A stretch of 64,000 bases of DNA from Viridibacillus arvi (GTDB taxonomy: Bacteria > Bacillota > Bacilli > Bacillales_A > Planococcaceae). The stretch lies in NCBI RefSeq assembly GCF_001274945.1, contig NZ_LILB01000007.1:202570-266569 (forward strand), given 5' to 3'. A model generated the notes under the pieces. It was not told where the DNA came from, ran no database searches, and saw only the letters and a program-made list of their open reading frames with translations. The translations under genes were made by a program, and so were the position numbers. Below are positions 34,305 to 46,612 of this stretch, piece by piece; within the stretch, counting starts at the first letter, position 1, and the number at the start of each line of letters is the position of its first letter.

Positions 34305-34329
34305 ATCGCTTTATTGAGGGGTGAATGAG

Positions 34330-37300
34330 TTGACAGGTCAACTAGTTCAGTACGGACAACACCGCCAGCGTAGAAGCTTTGCGCGTATTAATGAGGTGCT
34401 GGAACTTCCGAATCTAATTGAGATTCAAACCGCATCTAACGAGTGGTTTCTTGAAGAAGGTTTACGTGAAATGTTCCGCGATATTTCACCGATTGAAGAC
34501 TTTACAGGGAATCTTTCACTTGAATTCGTCGACTACAGTCTCGGAGAACCGAAATATGATGTCGATGAATGTAAAGAACGCGATGTTACTTACGCTGCAC
34601 CATTACGTGTAAAAGTACGTTTACACAACAAAGAAACAGACGAAGTGAAGGAACAAGAAGTATTTATGGGTGACTTCCCACTTATGACTGAAACTGGCAC
34701 TTTCGTTATCAACGGCGCAGAACGCGTTATCGTTTCACAATTAGTAAGATCACCAAGTGTATACTATCACGATAAAACAGATAAAAACGGTAAAAAAGGT
34801 TTCGGCGCAACAGTGATTCCTAACCGTGGAGCATGGTTAGAGTACGAAACAGACGCAAAAGATGTTGTCTATGTTCGTATCGACCGTACACGTAAATTAC
34901 CTGTAACAGTACTTTTACGTGCTTTAGGTTTTGCTTCAGACCAAGAAATCATCGAACTTATTGGTGATAACGAATATTTACGTAATACTTTAGAAAAAGA
35001 TAACACTGAAAGTACAGAGAAAGCGTTGTTGGAAATTTACGAACGTCTACGTCCAGGTGAACCACCTACAGTAGAAAGCGCTAAAAACCTCTTGTACTCA
35101 CGTTTCTTTGACCCAAAACGCTATGATTTAGCTAATGTTGGTCGTTATAAAATGAACAAAAAGCTGGATATTAAAAATCGTCTATTCAATCAAACAGTGG
35201 CAGAGACACTAGTTGATCCTGAAACAGGTGAAATTTTAGTTGAAGCTGGAACTTTAATCGATCGTCGTGTACTGGATCGCTTAATACCACATCTAGAAAA
35301 AGGCATTGGCTTCCAAACAATGTCTAAAGTTGCAGGCGTTTTAGAAGGCGATGTTTTAATTCAAGAAATTAAAATCTTTGCACCTAATGATGAAGCGCAA
35401 AAAGAAATTAAAGTAATCAGTAATGCTTACGTAGAAGAAGAAGTGAAAAATATCACTCCTGCTGACGTTATTGCATCTGTATCTTACTTCTTTAACTTAT
35501 TATATGGTGTTGGTAACACAGATGATATCGATCATTTAGGTAATCGTCGCTTACGTTCTGTAGGTGAATTGTTACAAAATCAATTCCGTATCGGTTTATC
35601 TCGTATGGAACGTGTTGTACGTGAACGTATGTCGATTAACGATACACAATCTATTGTTCCACAACAATTAATCAATATTCGTCCTGTAATTGCTTCTATC
35701 AAGGAATTCTTTGGTAGTTCTCAATTATCTCAATTCATGGACCAAACAAACCCATTAGCTGAATTAACGCACAAACGTCGTCTATCAGCTTTAGGACCTG
35801 GTGGTTTAACTCGTGAACGTGCTGGTTTTGAAGTACGTGACGTTCACTACTCTCACTATGGTCGTATGTGTCCAATTGAGACTCCTGAGGGTCCGAACAT
35901 TGGTTTAATTAACTCACTTTCAAGTTTCGCGAAAGTGAATAAATTTGGCTTCATCGAAACACCTTACCGTCGCGTTGATCCTGAAACAAGTCGAGTTACT
36001 GGTCATATCGACTATTTAACTGCTGACGAAGAAGACAACTACGTAGTGGCACAAGCGAATTCAATCTTAAATCCAGATGGTTCATTTGCTAAAGAAGAAG
36101 TTGTAGGTCGTTTCCGTGGTGATAACACTATCTTCAAACGTGAAAACGTTGACTATATGGACGTATCACCAAAACAAGTTGTTTCTGCTGCGACAGCATG
36201 TATTCCTTTCTTAGAAAACGATGACTCTAACCGTGCTCTAATGGGAGCGAACATGCAACGTCAAGCTGTTCCATTATTAAATCCAGAAGCGCCATTCGTT
36301 GGTACTGGTATGGAACACGTAGATGCACGTGATTCTGGTGCTGCAGTAGTTGCAAAATATCCAGGTATCGTTGAACATGTTGAAGCTCGCTCTATTCACG
36401 TTCGTCGTATTGAAGAAATTGACGGCAAAGAAGTAAAAGGCGACTTAACTAAATATAAATTACAGAAATTCATTCGTTCTAACCAAGGTACAAGTTATAA
36501 CCAACGTCCAATTGTTAAAGTTGGCGACCGCGTAAACCCACGTGATATTCTTGCTGATGGTCCTTCAATGGAATGTGGCGAGCTAGCACTTGGTCGTAAC
36601 GTTGTAGTTGGCTTCATGACTTGGAACGGTTATAACTATGAAGATGCCGTAATCATGAGTGAACGTCTTGTTAAAGATGACGTTTACACATCTGTTCATA
36701 TTGAAGAATATGAATCAGAAGCTCGTGATACTAAATTAGGACCTGAAGAAATCACTCGTGATATTCCGAATGTTGGTGAAGAAGCATTACGCAATCTTGA
36801 CGAACGTGGAATCATCCGTATTGGTGCTGAAGTTCATGACGGAGATATCCTTGTAGGTAAAGTAACTCCTAAAGGTGTAACTGAATTGACAGCTGAAGAA
36901 CGCTTATTACATGCAATCTTCGGTGAAAAAGCACGTGAAGTACGTGATACGTCGCTACGTGTTCCTCATGGTGCAGGCGGTATTGTTCTTGACGTTAAAG
37001 TCTTCAATCGTGAAGATGGCGACGAATTGCCTCCAGGCGTTAACCAACTTGTACGCGCATATATCGTTCAAAAACGTAAAATTCGCGTAGGGGATAAAAT
37101 GGCCGGACGTCATGGTAACAAGGGTGTAATTTCTCGTATTCTTCCAGAAGAAGATATGCCATTCCTTCCAGACGGCACACCAATTGATATCATGTTAAAC
37201 CCACTTGGTGTACCATCACGTATGAACATCGGTCAAGTATTAGAGCTACATTTAGGTATGGCAGCTCGCTACTTAGGCGTTCACATGGCAACACCAGTAT

Positions 37301-37884
37301 TTGATGGTGCCAATGAAGAAGATGTTTGGGAAACAATGGAAGAAGCGGGCATGAACCGTGATGGTAAAACAATTCTTTATGATGGACGTTCAGGTGAACC
37401 TTTTGATAACCGAGTATCTGTTGGTGTCATGTACATGATCAAACTTGCTCACATGGTTGATGATAAACTTCACGCACGTTCAACAGGACCATACTCATTA
37501 GTAACGCAACAACCATTGGGTGGTAAAGCTCAATTCGGTGGACAACGTTTCGGTGAGATGGAAGTTTGGGCTCTTGAGGCTTATGGCGCTGCTTATACTC
37601 TTCAAGAAATCTTGACAGTTAAATCCGATGACGTTGTAGGTCGTGTGAAAACATACGAAGCAATTGTTAAAGGTGAAAGTGTTCCAGAACCAGGCGTTCC
37701 TGAATCATTTAAAGTATTAATTAAAGAACTTCAAAGTTTAGGTTTAGATGTGAAAATGCTAACAATTGACGACGAAGAAATTGAGCTTCGTGACATGGAT
37801 GAAGATGAAGATCTTCAACCAGCAGACGCGCTTAATATCTTACCGAGCGCTGATGAAGAAGCACCAGTAGGATCTGTTGAATAA
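34330..37884 (+). CDS. rpoB: RNA polymerase beta subunit RpoB
   Basis: A 1184-residue beta subunit. TTG at 34330 gives the family N-terminus ([20 protein letters not shown]), with GAGGGGTGA about 7 nt upstream; GTG 34321 lies in that site. The rifampicin-binding cluster [20 protein letters not shown] and [18 protein letters not shown] reads as the drug-sensitive type. Catalytic-site conserved blocks [13 protein letters not shown] and [20 protein letters not shown] are present. The C-terminus is acidic and ends [12 protein letters not shown]. rpoC follows after a 130-nt spacer with a long hairpin. Confidence 0.98.
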   Translation: MTGQLVQYGQHRQRRSFARINEVLELPNLIEIQTASNEWFLEEGLREMFRDISPIEDFTGNLSLEFVDYSLGEPKYDVDECKERDVTYAAPLRVKVRLHNKETDEVKEQEVFMGDFPLMTETGTFVINGAERVIVSQLVRSPSVYYHDKTDKNGKKGFGATVIPNRGAWLEYETDAKDVVYVRIDRTRKLPVTVLLRALGFASDQEIIELIGDNEYLRNTLEKDNTESTEKALLEIYERLRPGEPPTVESAKNLLYSRFFDPKRYDLANVGRYKMNKKLDIKNRLFNQTVAETLVDPETGEILVEAGTLIDRRVLDRLIPHLEKGIGFQTMSKVAGVLEGDVLIQEIKIFAPNDEAQKEIKVISNAYVEEEVKNITPADVIASVSYFFNLLYGVGNTDDIDHLGNRRLRSVGELLQNQFRIGLSRMERVVRERMSINDTQSIVPQQLINIRPVIASIKEFFGSSQLSQFMDQTNPLAELTHKRRLSALGPGGLTRERAGFEVRDVHYSHYGRMCPIETPEGPNIGLINSLSSFAKVNKFGFIETPYRRVDPETSRVTGHIDYLTADEEDNYVVAQANSILNPDGSFAKEEVVGRFRGDNTIFKRENVDYMDVSPKQVVSAATACIPFLENDDSNRALMGANMQRQAVPLLNPEAPFVGTGMEHVDARDSGAAVVAKYPGIVEHVEARSIHVRRIEEIDGKEVKGDLTKYKLQKFIRSNQGTSYNQRPIVKVGDRVNPRDILADGPSMECGELALGRNVVVGFMTWNGYNYEDAVIMSERLVKDDVYTSVHIEEYESEARDTKLGPEEITRDIPNVGEEALRNLDERGIIRIGAEVHDGDILVGKVTPKGVTELTAEERLLHAIFGEKAREVRDTSLRVPHGAGGIVLDVKVFNREDGDELPPGVNQLVRAYIVQKRKIRVGDKMAGRHGNKGVISRILPEEDMPFLPDGTPIDIMLNPLGVPSRMNIGQVLELHLGMAARYLGVHMATPVFDGANEEDVWETMEEAGMNRDGKTILYDGRSGEPFDNRVSVGVMYMIKLAHMVDDKLHARSTGPYSLVTQQPLGGKAQFGGQRFGEMEVWALEAYGAAYTLQEILTVKSDDVVGRVKTYEAIVKGESVPEPGVPESFKVLIKELQSLGLDVKMLTIDDEEIELRDMDEDEDLQPADALNILPSADEEAPVGSVE

Positions 37885-37899
37885 TTATAAATAACTAAT

Positions 37900-37946
37900 A
37901 ATTGAAAGGCTGGCAGGTCCACTAGGGCTTGTCCAGCTTTCCAATT
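37900..37946 (+). other. long hairpin in the rpoB-rpoC spacer
   Basis: AATTGAAAGGCTGG (37900-37913) pairs with CCAGCTTTCCAATT (37933-37946) with one mismatch and one wobble. No T-run follows, so it is not a terminator. It could be an RNase III or processing site, or a 3' end stabiliser for the rpoB segment. Confidence 0.55.
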
Positions 37947-38014
37947 ATCATTAAATCAATCGTCGAGCTAAGAATAAAGTCGAAAAGACTTCATACTAAA
38001 GGGAGGTAGGCTCC

Positions 38015-41000
38015 TTGATAGACGTTAATAATTTTGAGTATATGAAAATTGGTTTAGCTTCACCTGATAAAATCCGCTCATGGTCTTATGGAGAAGTAAA
38101 AAAACCAGAAACTATTAACTATCGTACACTCAAACCAGAAAAAGATGGTTTGTTCTGTGAACGAATTTTCGGACCTACAAAGGACTGGGAATGTCACTGC
38201 GGTAAGTACAAACGTGTACGCTATAAAGGTGTAGTTTGTGATCGTTGTGGAGTTGAAGTAACACGTGCAAAAGTACGTCGTGAGCGCATGGGTCATATTG
38301 AATTAGCTGCTCCAGTCTCACACATTTGGTATTTCAAAGGAATTCCAAGCCGTATGGGGCTTATTTTAGATATGTCTCCACGTGCATTAGAAGAAGTAAT
38401 CTACTTCGCTTCTTATGTTGTAGTAGAGCCTGGCGATACTGCACTTGAGAAAAAACAATTGCTTTCAGAAAAAGAATATCGCGCGTATCGTGAAAAATAC
38501 GGCAATACATTCCAAGCTGCAATGGGCGCTGAAGCAATTAAACGTCTTTTACAAGAAATCGATCTTGATAAAGAAACAGAATCTTTAAAAGAAGAACTTA
38601 AAACTGCACAAGGTCAACGCCGTACTCGTGCAATTAAACGTTTAGAAGTTGTTGAGTCATTCCGTCATTCTGGTAACCGTCCAGATTGGATGATTTTAGA
38701 TGTACTACCTGTTATTCCACCTGAGCTTCGTCCAATGGTGCAATTAGATGGTGGTCGTTTTGCAACAAGTGACTTGAATGATTTATATCGTCGAGTTATT
38801 AACCGTAACAACCGTTTAAAACGTCTTCTTGATCTTGGAGCACCTGGTATTATCGTTCAAAACGAAAAACGTATGCTTCAAGAAGCAGTAGATGCTTTAA
38901 TCGATAATGGTCGTCGTGGCCGTCCAGTAACTGGTCCAGGTAACCGTCCATTAAAATCTCTTTCTCATATGTTAAAAGGTAAACAAGGTCGTTTCCGTCA
39001 AAACTTACTTGGTAAACGTGTTGACTATTCAGGTCGTTCTGTAATTGTTGTAGGACCTAGCTTGAAAATGTATCAATGTGGTTTACCGAAAGAAATGGCA
39101 ATCGAATTGTTTAAACCTTTCGTTATGAAAGAACTTGTTGAACGTGGTCTTGCACACAACATTAAATCGGCAAAACGTAAAATTGAACGTATGCACTACG
39201 AAGTATGGGATGTATTAGAAGATATAATCCGAGAACACCCAGTATTACTTAACCGTGCACCGACTCTTCACAGACTTGGTATTCAAGCTTTCGAACCAAC
39301 TTTAGTTGAAGGGAAAGCGATCCGTCTTCACCCATTAGTATGTACAGCATATAACGCTGACTTTGATGGTGACCAAATGGCGGTTCACGTTCCTTTATCA
39401 GCAGAAGCACAAGCGGAAGCACGTTTATTAATGCTTGCAGCTCAAAATATCTTGAACCCTAAAGATGGTAAACCTGTTGTTACACCATCACAAGATATGG
39501 TACTAGGTAACTACTACCTTACTCTTGAACGTAAAGGTGCTCGAGGCGAAGGCGCTGTATTTTATGGTCCTGAGGAATTAATTGTTGCTTATGAAAACCA
39601 TGAAGTCCACTTGCATACACGTATCGCTATTAAAGCTTCATCATTGAATAACCAAACATTTACAGAAGAACAAAATAGCAAGTTGTTATTAACGTCAGTT
39701 GGTAAGGTAATATTTAATGAAATTTTACCAGAATCATTCCCGTACATTAATGAACCAACAATAACTAACTTACAAGTTGAAACACCAGCTAAATATTTTG
39801 TTCCTACAAATACAGATATTAAGAAATATTTATCAGAAGTTGATCCAGTTAAGCCGTTTACGAAGAGCTATTTAGGTAAAGTTATTGCTGAAGTATTTGC
39901 TAACTTCCACATTACTGAAACTTCTAAAATGCTTGACCGTCTGAAAGATCTTGGGTTCAAATATGCAACTAAAGCTGGTATTACAATCGGTATCTCAGAT
40001 ATCCTAGTACTACCTGACAAACAAGAGATTCTTGAAGAGGCTCAAGAAAAAGTTGATAAAGTATTGAAACAGTTCCGTCGTGGTTTGATTACTGAAGAAG
40101 AACGTTACGATCGTGTAATCTCTTATTGGAGTGCAGCGAAAGACGTAATCCAAGAGAAACTTATGAAGTCATTAGATAGCTTTAACCCTATCTTCATGAT
40201 GAGTGACTCTGGTGCCCGTGGTAACGCATCTAACTTTACTCAACTTGCTGGTATGCGTGGTCTTATGGCCAATCCAGCTGGTCGTATTATCGAACTTCCA
40301 ATCAAGTCTTCATTCCGTGAAGGTTTAACAGTATTGGAATACTTCATCTCTACCCATGGTGCTCGTAAAGGTCTTACCGATACAGCACTTAAAACGGCCG
40401 ATTCAGGTTACCTTACTCGTCGTCTAGTTGACGTAGCACAAGATGTTATTGTCCGCGAAGATGATTGTGGAACTGACCGTGGTTTAACAATAGGTTCATT
40501 AAAAGAGGGCACAGAAGTAATCGAAGCTCTTGAAGAGCGTATTCTTGGCCGTTATGTTAAGAAAACAATTCGTCATCCAGAAACAAATGAAGTTATGGTT
40601 GAAAGAAATGCATTAGTAACACCAGAACTAGCTCGTAAAGTAATTGAAGCAGGAATTGAAGAAGTAACAATCCGCTCAGCATTTACATGTAACACTAAAC
40701 ATGGTGTATGTAAAAAATGTTACGGCATGAACTTAGCAACTGGTGATAAAGTTGAAGTCGGCGAAGCAGTAGGTATTATCGCAGCTCAATCTATTGGTGA
40801 GCCAGGTACACAGTTAACAATGCGTACTTTCCATACAGGTGGGGTAGCAAGTAGCGATATTACACAAGGTCTTCCACGTATCCAAGAGATTTTCGAAGCG
40901 CGTAACCCTAAAGGTCAAGCGGTTATTACGGAAATCGCAGGTACTGTAGTTGACATTGACGAGATTCGCGAAGGTCAAAAAGAAATTACAATTCAAGGTA

Positions 41001-41614
41001 CAGTAGAAACTCGTAAATATTTGGCTCCGTACAATGGTCGTATTATAGTACAAGTAAACGATCAAGTTCACCACGGACAAACGCTTACTGAAGGTTCTAT
41101 CGATCCAAAAGAATTGATTAAAGTAACTGATGTAGCAACAGTTCAAGAATACTTATTGAAAGAAGTTCAAAAAGTATATCGTATGCAAGGTGTAGAAATT
41201 GGAGACAAACATATCGAAGTAATGGTTCGCCAAATGCTTCGTAAAGTGCGTGTAATTGAAGCTGGTGAAACAGATGTACTTCCTGGTTCACTACTTGATA
41301 TTCACCAATTCTCTGAAGCCAATGCAGAGGCGTTGTTAAATGGAAAACTTCCAGCAACATGTCGTCCTCTTATCCTTGGTATTACTAAAGCATCTCTTGA
41401 AACTGAATCATTCCTATCTGCAGCATCATTCCAAGAAACAACTCGTGTGTTAACGGATGCAGCTATTAAAGGTAAGCGTGATGAACTACTAGGTCTGAAA
41501 GAAAATGTAATCTTAGGTAAACTTGTTCCTGCTGGTACAGGTATGCAACGATATCGCCAAATCAAAATTGAGGACAGCGAAATTGAAGATGCTGAACCAG
41601 CTTTAGCTGAATAA
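38015..41614 (+). CDS. rpoC: RNA polymerase beta' subunit RpoC
   Basis: A 1199-residue beta' subunit. The N-terminal zinc finger is [20 protein letters not shown]. The invariant catalytic metal motif NADFDGDQM is present, as are [15 protein letters not shown] and the trigger-loop region [20 protein letters not shown]. The second zinc site is CGTDRG with [16 protein letters not shown] at 38015 follows AAGGGAGGTAGG by 6 nt and matches the family N-terminus ([12 protein letters not shown]). Terminator downstream. Confidence 0.98.
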   Translation: MIDVNNFEYMKIGLASPDKIRSWSYGEVKKPETINYRTLKPEKDGLFCERIFGPTKDWECHCGKYKRVRYKGVVCDRCGVEVTRAKVRRERMGHIELAAPVSHIWYFKGIPSRMGLILDMSPRALEEVIYFASYVVVEPGDTALEKKQLLSEKEYRAYREKYGNTFQAAMGAEAIKRLLQEIDLDKETESLKEELKTAQGQRRTRAIKRLEVVESFRHSGNRPDWMILDVLPVIPPELRPMVQLDGGRFATSDLNDLYRRVINRNNRLKRLLDLGAPGIIVQNEKRMLQEAVDALIDNGRRGRPVTGPGNRPLKSLSHMLKGKQGRFRQNLLGKRVDYSGRSVIVVGPSLKMYQCGLPKEMAIELFKPFVMKELVERGLAHNIKSAKRKIERMHYEVWDVLEDIIREHPVLLNRAPTLHRLGIQAFEPTLVEGKAIRLHPLVCTAYNADFDGDQMAVHVPLSAEAQAEARLLMLAAQNILNPKDGKPVVTPSQDMVLGNYYLTLERKGARGEGAVFYGPEELIVAYENHEVHLHTRIAIKASSLNNQTFTEEQNSKLLLTSVGKVIFNEILPESFPYINEPTITNLQVETPAKYFVPTNTDIKKYLSEVDPVKPFTKSYLGKVIAEVFANFHITETSKMLDRLKDLGFKYATKAGITIGISDILVLPDKQEILEEAQEKVDKVLKQFRRGLITEEERYDRVISYWSAAKDVIQEKLMKSLDSFNPIFMMSDSGARGNASNFTQLAGMRGLMANPAGRIIELPIKSSFREGLTVLEYFISTHGARKGLTDTALKTADSGYLTRRLVDVAQDVIVREDDCGTDRGLTIGSLKEGTEVIEALEERILGRYVKKTIRHPETNEVMVERNALVTPELARKVIEAGIEEVTIRSAFTCNTKHGVCKKCYGMNLATGDKVEVGEAVGIIAAQSIGEPGTQLTMRTFHTGGVASSDITQGLPRIQEIFEARNPKGQAVITEIAGTVVDIDEIREGQKEITIQGTVETRKYLAPYNGRIIVQVNDQVHHGQTLTEGSIDPKELIKVTDVATVQEYLLKEVQKVYRMQGVEIGDKHIEVMVRQMLRKVRVIEAGETDVLPGSLLDIHQFSEANAEALLNGKLPATCRPLILGITKASLETESFLSAASFQETTRVLTDAAIKGKRDELLGLKENVILGKLVPAGTGMQRYRQIKIEDSEIEDAEPALAE

Positions 41615-41622
41615 TAAAATGA

Positions 41623-41662
41623 TCCGGGAGGAAGCGGTTTTCCCTTCTTCTCGGAATTTTTA
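41623..41662 (+). terminator. terminator after rpoC
   Basis: TCCGGGAGGAAG (41623-41634) pairs along its whole length with CTTCTTCTCGGA (41644-41655), allowing two wobbles, then ATTTTTATG. Confidence 0.75.
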
Positions 41663-41671
41663 TGATTTTAA

Positions 41672-41700
41672 TTGACAATAAATACATTGAGTGATAATAT
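41672..41700 (+). promoter_or_regulatory. sigma-A promoter of the L7Ae-like gene and str operon
   Basis: TTGACA at 41672-41677 (consensus) and TAATAT at 41695-41700 with a 17-bp spacer, 47 nt before the L7Ae-like start. Confidence 0.8.
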
Positions 41701-41746
41701 ATTTTAGGTTGATAGTTGATTGTCTATCATTTCGGAGGATATGCAA

Positions 41747-41995
41747 ATGTCTTATGAAAAAGTCAAAAAGGCTAAAAAAACAATCATCGGTACTAAGCAA
41801 GCAGTAAAAGCAATGTGTACTGGTCATGTTACTGAAATTTTCGTTGCTCTAAATGCAGATGATCGAATTACCACGCATGCGGTGCAATTAGCACAAAAAA
41901 ATGGTATTCCCATTGTATTTGTAGACTCGAAAAAAGAACTTGGTAGAGCCTGCGGAATTCAAGTAGGTGCTGCAGTTGTTGCAATTACTGAATGA
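41747..41995 (+). CDS. rplGB: L7Ae-family ribosomal protein-like YbxF
   Basis: An 82-residue L7Ae/L30e-fold protein. IIGTKQAVKAMCTGHVTEIFVA and the RNA-contact segment LGRACGIQVGAAVVAIT match kink-turn-binding members. In B. subtilis YbxF binds K-turn RNA and associates with ribosomes. ATG at 41747 (MSYEKV) matches the homologue; GGAGG is 8 nt upstream, and in-frame ATGs at 41738-41741 are less likely. It sits between rpoC and rpsL as in other Bacillales. Confidence 0.93.
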   Translation: MSYEKVKKAKKTIIGTKQAVKAMCTGHVTEIFVALNADDRITTHAVQLAQKNGIPIVFVDSKKELGRACGIQVGAAVVAITE

Positions 41996-41997
41996 TG

Positions 41998-42035
41998 GTT
42001 TTTGTGTATGATACACAAAGACTTTGTTTTTTACC
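41998..42035 (+). terminator. terminator-like hairpin between rplGB and rpsL
   Basis: GTTTTTGTGTA (41998-42008) pairs with TACACAAAGAC (42012-42022) around a TGA loop, one wobble, then TTTGTTTTTT. It may reduce read-through into rpsL. Confidence 0.6.
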
Positions 42036-42095
42036 TAAAAATGAACCACCTGGATGTGTGGATTTAAACTGAAGATATGAAGGGAGGAAAAACCG

Positions 42096-42515
42096 ATGCC
42101 TACAATTAACCAATTATTACGTAAGCCTCGCCAATCCAAAAGCAAGAAATCAAACTCACCTGCGTTAAACAAAAGTTATAACAGCTTCCAAAAAGCTTTA
42201 ACTGATGTTAACTCACCACAAAAACGCGGTGTATGTACACGTGTTGGTACAATGACACCTAAAAAACCTAACTCAGCGTTACGTAAATACGCTCGTGTAC
42301 GTTTAACAAACCAAATCGAGGTTAACGCTTATATTCCTGGTGAAGGCCACAACTTACAAGAACACAGTGTTGTACTTATCCGTGGAGGTCGTGTAAAAGA
42401 CTTACCAGGTGTACGTTATCACATCGTTCGTGGTGCGCTTGATACTGCTGCAGTATCTGGCCGTATGCAATCTCGTTCTCTATATGGTGCTAAAAAACCA
42501 AAAGAAAAAAAATAA
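42096..42515 (+). CDS. rpsL: ribosomal protein S12
   Basis: A 139-residue decoding-centre protein. [17 protein letters not shown] has the wild-type Lys of the streptomycin site, and [20 protein letters not shown] is intact, so no resistance mutation is visible. GGGAGG precedes the ATG. It is the first gene of the str operon. Confidence 0.98.
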   Translation: MPTINQLLRKPRQSKSKKSNSPALNKSYNSFQKALTDVNSPQKRGVCTRVGTMTPKKPNSALRKYARVRLTNQIEVNAYIPGEGHNLQEHSVVLIRGGRVKDLPGVRYHIVRGALDTAAVSGRMQSRSLYGAKKPKEKK

Positions 42516-42550
42516 TTAAAATTAAGCTCTAATCGAAAGGAGGAAAACAC

Positions 42551-43021
42551 ATGCCTCGTAAAGGTCCTGTTTCCAAACGTGACGTGTTACCAGATCCAAT
42601 TTATAATTCAAAACTAGTAACTCGTTTAATCAATAAAATGATGGTAGATGGTAAAAGAGGTACTTCTCAAAAGATTTTATACGGTGCGTTCGAATTAGTT
42701 AAAGAACGTTCTGGTAATAATCCAATCGAAGTATTTGAAGCTGCATTAAACAATGTAATGCCAGTTCTTGAAGTTCGTGCTCGCCGTGTAGGTGGTACTA
42801 ACTATCAAGTACCAGTAGAAGTACGTCCAGAACGTCGTACAACTCTTGGTCTTCGTTACCTAGTAAACTACTCTCGTCTTCGTGGCGAAAAAACTATGGA
42901 AGAACGTCTAGCTAACGAAATTCTAGATGCTTCTAACAACACTGGTGCGTCAGTTAAAAAACGTGAAGATATGCACAAAATGGCAGAAGCAAATAAAGCA
43001 TTTGCTCACTACCGTTGGTAA
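42551..43021 (+). CDS. rpsG: ribosomal protein S7
   Basis: A 156-residue small-subunit head protein and primary 16S binder. [37 protein letters not shown] and the C-terminal [20 protein letters not shown] are as expected. AAAGGAGG lies 8 nt upstream. In other bacteria S7 represses the str operon. Confidence 0.98.
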   Translation: MPRKGPVSKRDVLPDPIYNSKLVTRLINKMMVDGKRGTSQKILYGAFELVKERSGNNPIEVFEAALNNVMPVLEVRARRVGGTNYQVPVEVRPERRTTLGLRYLVNYSRLRGEKTMEERLANEILDASNNTGASVKKREDMHKMAEANKAFAHYRW

Positions 43022-43064
43022 TATAAAATCGGCTTAACCCCCAATATGGAAGGAGAAATTTCCT

Positions 43065-45143
43065 ATGAAACGCGAATTCTCACTTGAGAATACTCGTAAT
43101 ATTGGGATCATGGCTCACATTGATGCTGGTAAAACAACAACAACTGAGCGTATCCTTTATTACACTGGTAAGATTCACAAAATCGGTGAAACTCATGAAG
43201 GTGCTTCTCAAATGGACTGGATGGAGCAAGAGCAAGAACGTGGTATTACAATCACTTCTGCTGCGACAACAGCCCAATGGGAAGGCCACCGTGTAAATAT
43301 CATCGATACTCCTGGACACGTAGACTTCACTGTAGAAGTAGAACGTTCATTACGCGTACTTGACGGTGCTGTAACAGTACTTGATGCTCAATCTGGTGTT
43401 GAGCCTCAAACTGAAACTGTATGGCGTCAAGCTACAACATACGGTGTTCCACGTATTGTATTCATTAACAAAATGGATAAAACAGGAGCGGATTTCTTAT
43501 ATTCTGTAGGAACTCTTCATGAACGTTTACAAGCAAACGCTCATCCTGTTCAATTACCAATCGGCGCTGAAGATCAATTCTCTGCAATCATTGACTTAGT
43601 TGAAATGAAAGCTACTTTCTACGGCGACGAAAAAGGTACAGCAGTAACTGAAGGAGAAATTCCTGAAGAACACCGCGAACTAGCTGAAGAATACCGTGAG
43701 AAATTAATCGATGCTGTTGCAAGTGTTGATGAAGAAATCATGGAAAAATATTTAGAAGGCGAAGAAATTACTGTTGCTGAACTTAAAGCGGCTATCCGTC
43801 GTGCTACGATCGCAGTAGAATTTTACCCAGTAATCTGTGGTACAGCATTCAAACACAAAGGCGTACGCCCTATGTTAAATGCAGTTATCGATTACTTACC
43901 ATCTCCATTAGATGTACCAGCAATCAAAGGTACAGATATTGATGGTGAAGTAGAATTAGAACGTCATCCTTCTGATGAAGAGCCATTCTCAGCTCTTGCA
44001 TTCAAAGTTATGACTGATCCATTCGTAGGTAAATTAACTTTCTTCCGTGTGTACTCTGGAACATTAGATTCAGGTTCATACGTACAAAACTCTTCTAAAG
44101 GTAAACGTGAACGCGTAGGTCGTATCCTACAAATGCACGCTAACTCTCGTGAAGAAATCTCTAAAGTGTATGCTGGGGACATCGCAGCAGCAGTAGGTCT
44201 TAAAGATACTACTACTGGTGATACTCTATGTGACGAGAAAAACCTAGTTATTCTTGAATCAATGGAATTCCCTGAGCCAGTAATCTCACTTTCTGTAGAA
44301 CCAAAATCTAAAGCAGACCAAGATAAAATGGGTCAAGCTTTACAAAAACTACAAGAAGAAGATCCAACTTTCCGTGCTCACACTGACACTGAAACTGGTC
44401 AAACAATCATCTCTGGTATGGGTGAGCTTCACCTTGATATCTTAGTTGACCGTATGCGCCGTGAATTCAAAGTAGAAGCTAACGTAGGTGCTCCAATGGT
44501 ATCTTACCGTGAAACATTCCGTAGCTCTGCAAAAGTTCAAGGTAAATTCACTCGCCAATCTGGTGGTCGTGGACAATATGGAGATGTTACGATTGAGTTC
44601 TCTCCAAATGAAGAAGGTAAAGGCTTTGAATTCGAAAACGCTATCGTTGGTGGTGTAGTACCTCGTGAATACATTCCTGCAGTAGAACAGGGTCTTCGTG
44701 ACTCTCTTGACCGCGGTGTAGTTGCTGGATACCCATTAATCGACATTAAAGCGAAATTAGTATTCGGTTCTTACCATGACGTTGACTCGAATGAGATGGC
44801 GTTCAAAATTGCTGCATCTATGGCTCTTAAAGAAGCTGCGAAACAATGTAACGCTGTTATCTTAGAACCAATGATGAAAGTTGAAGTTGTAATTCCAGAA
44901 GAATATCTTGGTGATATCATGGGTAACATTACTGCTCGTCGCGGACGCGTTGAGGGTATGGATGCTCGCGGTAACTCTCAAGTTGTTCGTGCAATGGTGC
45001 CACTATCTGAAATGTTCGGATATGCTACAACTTTACGTTCTGGTACACAAGGTCGCGGTGTATTCTCTATGACATTTGATCATTATGAAGAAGTGCCAAA
45101 ATCAATTGCTGCCGAAATCGTTAAAAAAAATAAAGGTGAATAA
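43065..45143 (+). CDS. fusA: elongation factor G
   Basis: A 692-residue translocation GTPase. G1 is [11 protein letters not shown]3 DTPGHVDF and G4 [10 protein letters not shown]. Domains II-V are complete ([22 protein letters not shown]). Fusidic-acid contact regions look normal. GGAGG is about 9 nt upstream. Confidence 0.98.
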   Translation: MKREFSLENTRNIGIMAHIDAGKTTTTERILYYTGKIHKIGETHEGASQMDWMEQEQERGITITSAATTAQWEGHRVNIIDTPGHVDFTVEVERSLRVLDGAVTVLDAQSGVEPQTETVWRQATTYGVPRIVFINKMDKTGADFLYSVGTLHERLQANAHPVQLPIGAEDQFSAIIDLVEMKATFYGDEKGTAVTEGEIPEEHRELAEEYREKLIDAVASVDEEIMEKYLEGEEITVAELKAAIRRATIAVEFYPVICGTAFKHKGVRPMLNAVIDYLPSPLDVPAIKGTDIDGEVELERHPSDEEPFSALAFKVMTDPFVGKLTFFRVYSGTLDSGSYVQNSSKGKRERVGRILQMHANSREEISKVYAGDIAAAVGLKDTTTGDTLCDEKNLVILESMEFPEPVISLSVEPKSKADQDKMGQALQKLQEEDPTFRAHTDTETGQTIISGMGELHLDILVDRMRREFKVEANVGAPMVSYRETFRSSAKVQGKFTRQSGGRGQYGDVTIEFSPNEEGKGFEFENAIVGGVVPREYIPAVEQGLRDSLDRGVVAGYPLIDIKAKLVFGSYHDVDSNEMAFKIAASMALKEAAKQCNAVILEPMMKVEVVIPEEYLGDIMGNITARRGRVEGMDARGNSQVVRAMVPLSEMFGYATTLRSGTQGRGVFSMTFDHYEEVPKSIAAEIVKKNKGE

Positions 45144-45151
45144 TTTCTAAG

Positions 45152-45180
45152 TTGAATTTTCACTCTAATTAAAGTATAAA
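45152..45180 (+). promoter_or_regulatory. sigma-A promoter of tuf
   Basis: TTGAAT at 45152-45157 and TATAAA at 45175-45180 with a 17-bp spacer in the 136-nt fusA-tuf gap. It would allow extra tuf expression. Confidence 0.6.
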
Positions 45181-45193
45181 TAACTTGTATGCT

Positions 45194-45233
45194 ATATATG
45201 GAAGAGGATAGGGCCCTATTCTCTGAAATATAT
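45194..45233 (+). repeat. palindromic hairpin in the tuf leader
   Basis: AGAGGATAGGG (45203-45213) is directly followed by its complement CCCTATTCTCT (45214-45224, one wobble), flanked by ATATAT at 45194 and 45228. It lies in the untranslated leader of tuf and has no T-run. Confidence 0.6.
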
Positions 45234-45279
45234 GACTATAAAACTAAAATTATAAACATTATTGAGGAGGCATTTTCTA

Positions 45280-46467
45280 ATGGCTAAAGAAAAATTTGAC
45301 CGTTCTAAAACGCATGCTAACATTGGTACAATCGGACACGTTGACCATGGTAAAACAACTTTAACTGCTGCAATCGCTACAGTTCTTTCTAAAAAAATGG
45401 GTGGCGAAGCTAAATCATACGCTGATATCGACAACGCTCCAGAAGAAAAAGAACGTGGTATCACAATCAATACTTCTCACGTAGAATACGAAACTGATAC
45501 TCGTCACTACGCTCACGTAGACTGCCCAGGACACGCCGATTATGTTAAAAACATGATCACTGGTGCTGCTCAAATGGATGGCGGTATCTTAGTAGTATCT
45601 GCTGCTGATGGTCCAATGCCACAAACTCGTGAACACATCCTTTTATCTCGTCAAGTAGGTGTTCCATACCTAGTAGTATTCATGAACAAATGTGATATGG
45701 TTGACGACGAAGAACTACTTGAATTAGTAGAAATGGAAGTTCGTGACCTATTATCTGAATATGATTTCCCAGGCGATGACCTTCCTGTAATTAAAGGTTC
45801 TGCTCTTAAAGCTCTTGAAGGCGAAGCAGAATGGGAAGAAAAAATCGTTGAATTAATGGACGCTGTTGATTCTTATATCCCAACTCCAGAACGTCAAACT
45901 GACAAACCATTCATGATGCCAGTAGAGGATGTATTCTCTATCACAGGTCGTGGTACAGTTGCAACTGGCCGTGTTGAACGTGGTCAAGTTAAAGTCGGCG
46001 ACGTTGTAGACATCGTTGGTATTGCTGAAGAAGCTAAACAAACAACTGTAACAGGTGTTGAAATGTTCCGTAAATTATTAGACTACGCTGAAGCTGGAGA
46101 CAACATTGGTGCTCTTCTTCGTGGTGTAGCTCGTGAAGATATCCAACGTGGACAAGTACTTGCTAAGCCAGGTTCAATCACTCCACACACAGACTTCAAA
46201 GCTGAAGTTTATGTTCTTTCTAAAGAAGAGGGTGGACGTCATACTCCATTCTTCTCAAACTACCGTCCTCAGTTCTACTTCCGTACAACTGACGTAACTG
46301 GTGTTTGTAATCTTCCTGAAGGCGTAGAAATGGTTATGCCTGGAGATAACATCGAAATGACTGTTTCTTTGATCTCTCCTATCGCTCTTGAAGAAGGTAC
46401 TAAGTTCTCTATCCGTGAGGGTGGACGTACTGTAGGCGCTGGCGTTGTAGCTTCAATCACTAAGTAA
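45280..46467 (+). CDS. tuf: elongation factor Tu
   Basis: A 395-residue GTPase delivering aminoacyl-tRNA. G1 is [11 protein letters not shown]3 [10 protein letters not shown]4 NKCDMVDD and switch I includes RGITINTSH. Domains II and III are complete to [18 protein letters not shown] at 45280 follows GAGGAGG by 9 nt; TTG 45262 lies inside that site. Strong terminator after the stop. Confidence 0.98.
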   Translation: MAKEKFDRSKTHANIGTIGHVDHGKTTLTAAIATVLSKKMGGEAKSYADIDNAPEEKERGITINTSHVEYETDTRHYAHVDCPGHADYVKNMITGAAQMDGGILVVSAADGPMPQTREHILLSRQVGVPYLVVFMNKCDMVDDEELLELVEMEVRDLLSEYDFPGDDLPVIKGSALKALEGEAEWEEKIVELMDAVDSYIPTPERQTDKPFMMPVEDVFSITGRGTVATGRVERGQVKVGDVVDIVGIAEEAKQTTVTGVEMFRKLLDYAEAGDNIGALLRGVAREDIQRGQVLAKPGSITPHTDFKAEVYVLSKEEGGRHTPFFSNYRPQFYFRTTDVTGVCNLPEGVEMVMPGDNIEMTVSLISPIALEEGTKFSIREGGRTVGAGVVASITK

Positions 46468-46484
46468 TTTCTATTACTTTTTTT

Positions 46485-46516
46485 AAAACCATCTCGTGAC
46501 GACGAGATGGTTTTTT
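46485..46516 (+). terminator. terminator after tuf
   Basis: AAAACCATCTCGT (46485-46497), loop GACG, ACGAGATGGTTTT (46502-46514), then TT. A 13-bp perfect stem that ends the str operon. Confidence 0.95.
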
Positions 46517-46612
46517 ATTTATAAATGCATTAAAGTTTTCCCTTTTACTGGAGAAAGCTTTTTTTATTTGCTCTATTTCTTGTACAATATAGTATGAGAG
46601 GGTGAATGTATG

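Noticed and set aside
35700-35900. Possible rifampicin-resistance substitutions in rpoB
   Set aside because: The cluster residues read as the usual sensitive type (Ser, Gln, Asp, His, Arg and Ser in place).
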